Source: Acetobacteraceae bacterium (GTDB lineage: Bacteria > Pseudomonadota > Alphaproteobacteria > Acetobacterales > Acetobacteraceae). From it: DNA of 64,000 nt. A program made the translations under genes and the position numbers. The notes beneath the pieces were generated by a model. That model ran no database searches. It was not told the origin of the DNA and saw only the letters and a list, made by a program, of their open reading frames with translations. Position 1 is the stretch's first letter. The number at the start of each line of letters is the position of its first letter. The DNA lies in NCBI GenBank assembly GCA_003506895.1, contig DNXO01000051.1, positions 40,087-104,086 on the forward strand, read 5' to 3'. Below are positions 59,625 through 64,000 of this stretch, one piece after another.

Positions 59625-60009
59625 GGGGCTACGACCTTTTCCAGGGAGCAAAATCTACATGTAATTCTTGGTAGCGCCCTGACCCAAATCAAGACCGCGC
59701 GTTGATCCATTCCGTGGCCGGGGAAGCGCAAGCCGGCGGATATGTCCGTCAGACCTGCATGGCGACCGGCCACGGGGTGCTCGACTGGCCGCGATCAGGT
59801 CAATAAGCCGCTCGGCGCGAGGCGGCTTCGAGCCGAGACACGCCAGTGGCGATCGCGATGGGACGCACGACGGCGCCCGCGCGCCAAATCAACAGGATAC
59901 CCGCCGCCCGCCGACTGACGAAAGAGCCGACGCTTCGGGCGGCTGGTATGACCCCTGGTTTGATCGCATGATTCACCGCTGCGGTGGTTTCACCTGCGCG
60001 GATCGCGCA
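59625..60009. other. Intergenic region between the Gly/Tyr-rich gene and threonine synthase
   Basis: About 385 bp with no supported gene. It contains a copy of the 42-bp dispersed repeat (59910-59951), 58 bp past the thrC stop. Short frames exist but none has a ribosome binding site or family resemblance. Confidence 0.5.
59910..59951 (+). repeat. 42-bp dispersed repeat, copy 2
   Basis: Second copy of the element at 17315-17356, with three substitutions. Flanking GCCGCCCG (59903-59910) can pair with CGGGCGGC inside the element, giving a hairpin on transcripts coming from thrC. The first copy lacks that outer arm, so only the 42-bp core is conserved. Confidence 0.7.
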
Positions 60010-61407
60010 CTAGTTTCGTCCGACCAACGCCCGCACGGCGGTTTCCACCGTCGCCAGATCGTTGGGAAGGACCGTAAACCGCTCCTCCCGCTCAAACAGA
60101 TCGGCCATTCGCGGCGGCAATTCAGGCCGGTGCCCGGTTGCCCGCTCCATCGCGTCCGGAAACTTGGCTGGATGCGCGGTTGCCATCGCTACCGTTGGCA
60201 CACCGCCGGCACAGGGCAGCGCCCGCGCGGCGGCGACGCCGATCGCGGTGTGCGGGTCGGCCAGATACCCGGTGGCGGCATGCAGGCGCCGGATTTCCGC
60301 CTCGGTGCCAGGGTCGTCCAGGCGGAAACCATGGAACAGCCCGCGCACCCGATGCCAGACCGGGTCCGCGACCGTCATCCGGCCGGTGCGGCGGAAGTCC
60401 AGCATCGTCTCGCGGGTTCTGTCGGGATCGCGATCCAGCAGCTCGAACAGCAGCCGTTCGAAGTTAGAGCTGACCTGGATGTCCATGCTGGGGGACAAAG
60501 ACGGTTCCACCGGCACCATCGACATATCGTTGGACTCAAGGAACCGGGTCAGGATGTCATTGCGGTTCGAACCGACGATCAGCCGGGCAATGGGCAGACC
60601 CATCCGCCTGGCGGCCCAGGCCGCGAGGACATTGCCGAAATTGCCGGTGGGCACGCTGAAGGCGATATCCCGCTCCGGCGCGCCCAACGCCAGCGCCGCG
60701 GCGACATAATAGGGAATCTGGGCCGCGATCCGCGCCCAGTTGATGGAATTCACCGCCGACAGCCGGACCTCATCGCGGAATGGCGTGTCGGCGAACATCG
60801 CCTTCACCAGATCCTGGCAGTCGTCGAATGTGCCCTGCACCGCGACATTGCCGACATTCGGCGCCAGCACGGTGGTCATCTGCCGTCGCTGCACCATGCT
60901 GGTGCGTTCGTGCGGATGAAGGATCATGATATCAACGCGGTCGCGTCCGGCGCAGGCCTCGATCGCCGCCGATCCGGTGTCGCCCGACGTTGCGCCGACG
61001 ATGGTCACCCGCCGGTCGCGCTGGGTCAGCACATAGTCGAACAGGCGCCCCAGCACCTGCATCGCCATGTCCTTGAACGCCAGGGTTGGGCCGTGAAACA
61101 GTTCCTGGGCGAACAGGTTCGTCTCAAGCTGAATCAGCGGCACGACGGCGGTGTGGCCGAACCCGGCATACGCCTCGCGGCAGATCGTCCGCAGCACCTC
61201 GAACGGGATCGCGCTGCCCATGAACGGCTGCATGACCCTGGCGGCCAGTTCGGCATAGGGAAGGCCGCGCATCGCCCGCCAGTCGGACGGGCCGAAATGC
61301 GGCCAGGTTTCCGGCATGAACAGCCCGCCGTCCTCGGCGAGGCCGGCGAGCAGGACATCGGCGAAATCGCGTGCGGGCGCCTGCCCGCGAGTGGATATAT
61401 AGCGCAT
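60010..61407 (-). CDS. thrC: Threonine synthase
   Basis: This PLP enzyme converts O-phosphohomoserine to threonine. The 465-residue length and the N-terminal MRYISTRG segment put it in the long fungal/proteobacterial class. The PLP Lys112 lies in LAFKDMAMQVLG, GATSGDTGSAA and the VPTGNFGN phosphate loop are present. It lies 18 bp downstream of the stop of a degraded gene fragment, which may once have been its operon partner. No hom or thrB gene is in the window. Confidence 0.95.
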   Translation of the reverse strand: MRYISTRGQAPARDFADVLLAGLAEDGGLFMPETWPHFGPSDWRAMRGLPYAELAARVMQPFMGSAIPFEVLRTICREAYAGFGHTAVVPLIQLETNLFAQELFHGPTLAFKDMAMQVLGRLFDYVLTQRDRRVTIVGATSGDTGSAAIEACAGRDRVDIMILHPHERTSMVQRRQMTTVLAPNVGNVAVQGTFDDCQDLVKAMFADTPFRDEVRLSAVNSINWARIAAQIPYYVAAALALGAPERDIAFSVPTGNFGNVLAAWAARRMGLPIARLIVGSNRNDILTRFLESNDMSMVPVEPSLSPSMDIQVSSNFERLLFELLDRDPDRTRETMLDFRRTGRMTVADPVWHRVRGLFHGFRLDDPGTEAEIRRLHAATGYLADPHTAIGVAAARALPCAGGVPTVAMATAHPAKFPDAMERATGHRPELPPRMADLFEREERFTVLPNDLATVETAVRALVGRN

Positions 61408-61425
61408 AAGGCGCCTTCTACGCGT

Positions 61426-61730
61426 TTAACGCCGCTGCGCCCAGATCGCAGCGGCATCTTCCATCGCTCGTGAGGGGTCGTCCGCCCGTCCCATGGCCAG
61501 CAACGCAAGCGCGATCGTCGCCCGGATCGTCGCCAGCGGCGTCTCCGGCATGATTTCACCATTCCAGACCGCGGCGAACGAGGCCGGGGTGTCCGATGCC
61601 GGCGGATGCGGCATCAAGTCCGGAACCGCTGGTAAAGCGAGCTCCCGGCGTCCGTTGCCATGGGCCCAGAGTGCCGCCGTGGTCGGCTTCAACGGCACCC
61701 GCTCCGCCTCTCCGCCGCCACCGATGCGGG
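61426..61730 (-). pseudogene. C-terminal remnant of an unidentified enzyme (possibly TrpD2/YbiB-like)
   Basis: The last about 100 codons of a frame are conserved-looking: GGGGEAERVPLKPTT, ELALPAVPDLMPH, IRATIALALLAMGRA and DAAAIWAQRR at the end, followed by TAA at 61426. It resembles the C-terminal part of anthranilate-phosphoribosyltransferase-like proteins (TrpD2/YbiB), but I cannot confirm that. No N-terminal part exists upstream; instead a fragment of a different gene joins it at about 61712-61730. It reads as a truncated pseudogene upstream of thrC. Confidence 0.4.
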
Positions 61731-61959
61731 TTCCGATTCGAGTCCAGCACGGTGGCGTCGGTCCCCACCGTGGCGCTTCCCAGATAAAGCGGGACATCCA
61801 GCAAATACGGCAGCCAGTCCATCATGGCTCCGGTCTGGCATGGCACCGGTCTGGCATGGCACCGGTCTGGCGCGCAAGGTGGTCGATCCGGCGCTCCGCG
61901 AGGAAGGCGTACGGACTCTTGTAATCGGAATAGACCGTGATGGTGCGGTGATCGGACAT
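61713..61959 (-). pseudogene. N-terminal fragment of a 2-hydroxychromene-2-carboxylate isomerase/DsbA-like gene
   Basis: From ATG 61959 the frame gives ITVYSDYKSPYAFLAERRIDHLARQTGA, the start of the HCCA isomerase family (glutathione-dependent, DsbA fold). A 32-bp insertion made of two 16-bp repeat units (61830-61861) then shifts the frame. If it is removed, the protein continues WLPYLLDVPLYLGSATVG and RNPHRWRR, exactly as in relatives, and then ends at the junction with another gene's remnant. Only about 70 of the usual 200 residues remain, so it is not functional. Confidence 0.65.
61830..61871. repeat. 16-bp tandem repeat (about 2.6 copies)
   Basis: The unit CCGGTCTGGCATGGCA occurs at 61830-61845 and 61846-61861, followed by a third, 10-base partial unit. 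Two full units (32 bp) are the exact insertion that breaks the isomerase reading frame, which indicates duplication by slippage. Confidence 0.9.
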
Positions 61960-62157
61960 CGGCTGGAGAATAATCGTCATCCACTGTGATGGCCATGCGT
62001 GAACGCCAAGCGAATTCACGCCGGGGAACGGAAATTTAACGATCTTATAACATTTTAGAAACAGTAGCCCCCTATCCAGGCCGCGGACGAAACGTGCGCC
62101 CCTCCGGCGTGCCGCGCATTGGACCGGTCCACGCCTGCCAGAAAGGATAAATGGAGG

Positions 62158-63021
62158 TTGACCACGGAATTATCGGTTCGGACCTTGGGCCCGCTGTTGC
62201 GGGAATGGCGTGTCAGGCGGCGGATGAGTCAGCTCGAACTGGCGAACGATGCCGGCATTTCGACCAAGCATTTGAGTTTTCTGGAAACCGGGCGGTCGCG
62301 CCCGAGCCAGCAAATGCTGCTGCGTTTGGCCGCTTGCCTGGATGTGCCCTTGCGAGATAGAAACGACCTCCTCAATGCAGCCGGACGCTCGTCGATCTTC
62401 GAGGAAAGGGCGTTGGGCGCACCGGCTATGGATATGGTCCGTCGCAATGTCGAGGCGATTTTGGCGGCACATGATCCGAACCCCGCGCTGGCGGTCGATC
62501 GGCACTGGACCATGGTGGCGGCGAACCGGGCGGTGGCGTATCTGCTTTCGGGGGCGGAACCGATGCTGTTGCGCCCACCGGTCAATGTGTTGCGGTTGTT
62601 GCTTCATCCCGCCGGCATGGCATCACGGATTGTCAACCTGCCCGAATGGCGGGCGCACATCATCGCTCGGTTGCGCAGGCAGATCGACAACAACGGCGAT
62701 CGGGGCCTGACGGACCTGCTGGAGGAAATCCGGGAATATCCGAACGTCCGCGTCAACGAACCCGCGAAAGAAGCCGCGGAGTGTGATTCGATCGCGATCC
62801 CGCTTCGGCTGGCGACGATGGCCGGCATCATGTCGTTCCATGCCACCACGACATCGTTCTCGACACCGGTCGATATTACTGTGTCGGAACTGTCCATCGA
62901 GGCGTTCTTGCCGGCCGACCGGCAAACGGCGGAAGCGATGAAGCGGGCCGTGGGCAACGACGACTTTCAACCGGTGCCGCGGCCTGTTGGGTCCGGCCAC
63001 CTGGTCGGCGCGATGGTGTAG
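62158..63021 (+). CDS. XRE family regulator with MmyB-like ligand-binding domain
   Basis: The 287-residue protein has an N-terminal helix-turn-helix (LGPLLREWRVRRRMSQLELANDAGISTKHLSFLETGRSRPS, split; residues about 7-47) and an MmyB-like C-terminal domain that resembles a PAS-type ligand or fatty-acid pocket (NPALAVDRHWTMVAANRAV onward). The start is uncertain: TTG 62158 is chosen for fit to the family; TTG 62119 is the upstream alternative, and the ATG at 62151 is out of frame. It is a lone regulator whose target is unclear. Confidence 0.82.
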   Translation: MTTELSVRTLGPLLREWRVRRRMSQLELANDAGISTKHLSFLETGRSRPSQQMLLRLAACLDVPLRDRNDLLNAAGRSSIFEERALGAPAMDMVRRNVEAILAAHDPNPALAVDRHWTMVAANRAVAYLLSGAEPMLLRPPVNVLRLLLHPAGMASRIVNLPEWRAHIIARLRRQIDNNGDRGLTDLLEEIREYPNVRVNEPAKEAAECDSIAIPLRLATMAGIMSFHATTTSFSTPVDITVSELSIEAFLPADRQTAEAMKRAVGNDDFQPVPRPVGSGHLVGAMV

Positions 63022-63026
63022 AGCGT

Positions 63027-63045
63027 GATCCACTCGCCCTGGATC
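63027..63045. terminator. Short hairpin between convergent genes
   Basis: GATCCA and TGGATC pair around a 7-base loop between the stops of the XRE gene and the convergent methyltransferase gene. The stem is only 6 bp and the T tract is weak, so this is a tentative bidirectional terminator. Confidence 0.3.
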
Positions 63046-63047
63046 GT

Positions 63048-64000
63048 TTATCCCGGTGGCGCCAGCAGCACGTGATTGATCCGCTCCAGTGCCGCATAAG
63101 TCTGCTGCCAGGCCTTGGCGAACATCTCGGGCTTTGTCCCCCGCTCAGCCAGCACCGCGCCGATCTCGCCGACGGTTCGGCGTCCGTCGATCACCGGCAG
63201 GATCGCCGTCGCCAGGGGCGGTAGGGCGACCGGGATACGCAATCCGTCGAACACGACCGGCAGCGTGCCGTCCGGCCGGATGCCGCGGGCCAATGCCGCG
63301 CCGTCCATTTCCCGGCACACCGGCACCGCGGCTTCGCCGAAGGGATCGGGTTGGTGGACCGGGTCGCCTGCGCGCACGCAATAGACGATGTGAACGGCGA
63401 TGTTCCCGGACAGCGCCTCGGCGACGGCCGCGCGTTCGGTCGGGTCCATGGCTTCCAACCGGGCGCGGAGTTTCGGGTCCGGGAGCAGCAGGGCGGGATC
63501 GTAGCGGGCGGGTTCGATCCAGCACGTCACGCGCAACCCGGCATCCTGGAGCAATTGGTTGAATTCGGGGACGGTGAACGCCCGGTCGCGCGGATTCAGC
63601 AGCAGGTCGTACAGCCCCGCATCGCCGCCGTTGATGTGGTCGTCGAAGCCGCGGTTATGCCGCAGCCACTGGGTCTCCGGCAGGTTCTTCATCACCCGCC
63701 GAGCGATATCGAGCCGTTGTTGCGGCGGTTCGGAGGGCGGAGCGAGGCGGCGCAGCGCATCCTGCATCATATAGACGCCGGTGCGGCCGTATGGCGCATA
63801 CACCATCAGCCCCATGCCGCCGCCGGGCGCCAACACGGACAGCAGTGCTCGCAACCCCTCGGCTGGGTCGGGAAGATGGTGCAGCACGCCGCAGCAATCG
63901 ATGTAGTCGAACGGCCCCAACCCGGACCCGGGCAGATCGAGCAAGGACCGCTGTTCCCAGGCGATATTGGTTAGTTTGCGTGCCTCGGCCCGACCCCGCG
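63048..64000 (-). CDS. Class I SAM-dependent methyltransferase (5' end beyond the window)
   Basis: The frame is open to the window edge, so the N-terminal part, with the first SAM motif, is missing. Visible are the DYIDCCGVLHHLPDPAEGL segment of a Methyltransf_11/25 fold (post-motif strand with Leu-His-His), LAPGGGMGLMVYAP, and a long C-terminal extension of about 180 residues containing a winged-helix-like PLATAILPVIDGRRTVGEIGAVL region. The extension resembles the C-terminal portion of bacterial multi-domain methyltransferases of unclear substrate. Confidence 0.82.
   Translation of the reverse strand, partial: RGRAEARKLTNIAWEQRSLLDLPGSGLGPFDYIDCCGVLHHLPDPAEGLRALLSVLAPGGGMGLMVYAPYGRTGVYMMQDALRRLAPPSEPPQQRLDIARRVMKNLPETQWLRHNRGFDDHINGGDAGLYDLLLNPRDRAFTVPEFNQLLQDAGLRVTCWIEPARYDPALLLPDPKLRARLEAMDPTERAAVAEALSGNIAVHIVYCVRAGDPVHQPDPFGEAAVPVCREMDGAALARGIRPDGTLPVVFDGLRIPVALPPLATAILPVIDGRRTVGEIGAVLAERGTKPEMFAKAWQQTYAALERINHVLLAPPG

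Noticed and set aside
59968..61473. 501-codon plus-strand frame opposite thrC
   Set aside because: Shadow of threonine synthase with no recognisable domain.

Overview
The window is about 64 kb of GC-rich bacterial chromosome with tightly packed genes, many stop/start overlaps and an alphaproteobacterial gene repertoire: an AcpXL-type acyl carrier protein operon, a YejABEF peptide transporter, a phasin, CaiB-type CoA chemistry and SPFH/CheB-CheR signalling. The mix best fits the Rhodospirillales/Acetobacteraceae. That assignment is inference from gene content, since no rRNA or other strong taxonomic marker lies in the window.

Layout. 0-8 kb: the 3' end of ileS with overlapping lspA; a GMC oxidoreductase; tRNA-Met; an AmpD-like amidase with a DjlA-like co-chaperone; a VOC protein; and an adjacent DUF1445/DUF4392 pair that resembles a split D-glutamate cyclase. 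8-15.5 kb: a minus-strand nucleobase/nucleoside locus consisting of RutA, a cysteine hydrolase, a nucleoside deaminase and a complete BMP-type ABC importer. 15.6-23 kb: a tandem RMF-like small protein, convergent mobA/mobB, and the yejABEF operon. 23.4-29.9 kb: a very large CheB-CheR-PAS-kinase-receiver-receiver-LuxR signalling gene broken by one frameshift, a stand-alone receiver with a tiny coupled upstream ORF, and a membrane protein plus slipin pair. 29.9-33.1 kb: an acpXL-fabZ-fabF2-fabF1 block, the acyl carrier/elongation module that makes very-long-chain acyl groups for lipid A in rhizobia. 33.2-40.1 kb: SDR, cupin, DUF3311 plus sodium:solute symporter, flavodoxin-like protein, LLM oxidoreductase, LysR regulator and an enoyl-CoA hydratase.

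40.2-43 kb is an accessory patch of decayed toxin-antitoxin genes: an orphan antitoxin, a VapBC-like pair with a frameshifted toxin, an IS1-family transposase remnant, and a Panacea-domain antitoxin next to a toxin-like gene carrying an in-frame stop. 43-58.9 kb is metabolic: alpha/beta hydrolase plus CoA-transferase, MFS carrier, Gfo/Idh oxidoreductase, THI5-like binding protein plus aldo/keto reductase, acyltransferase, RraA-like protein, phasin, FrnE-like DsbA, metY plus SDR, acyl-CoA dehydrogenase, an orphan hydrogenase-small-subunit-like Fe-S protein, and a parvulin isomerase. 59-64 kb: a secreted Gly/Tyr-rich protein, threonine synthase, a chimeric pseudogene region containing a 16-bp tandem repeat, an XRE regulator, and a methyltransferase that runs off the end.

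Non-coding structure worth attention: four copies of a 33-bp palindromic (REP-like) element with compensatory stem changes, a 42-bp dispersed repeat present twice just downstream of minus-strand operons, a perfect 26-bp palindrome, and two adjacent hairpins downstream of the parvulin gene. I found no CRISPR array, rRNA, intact IS element, prophage or recognisable riboswitch.
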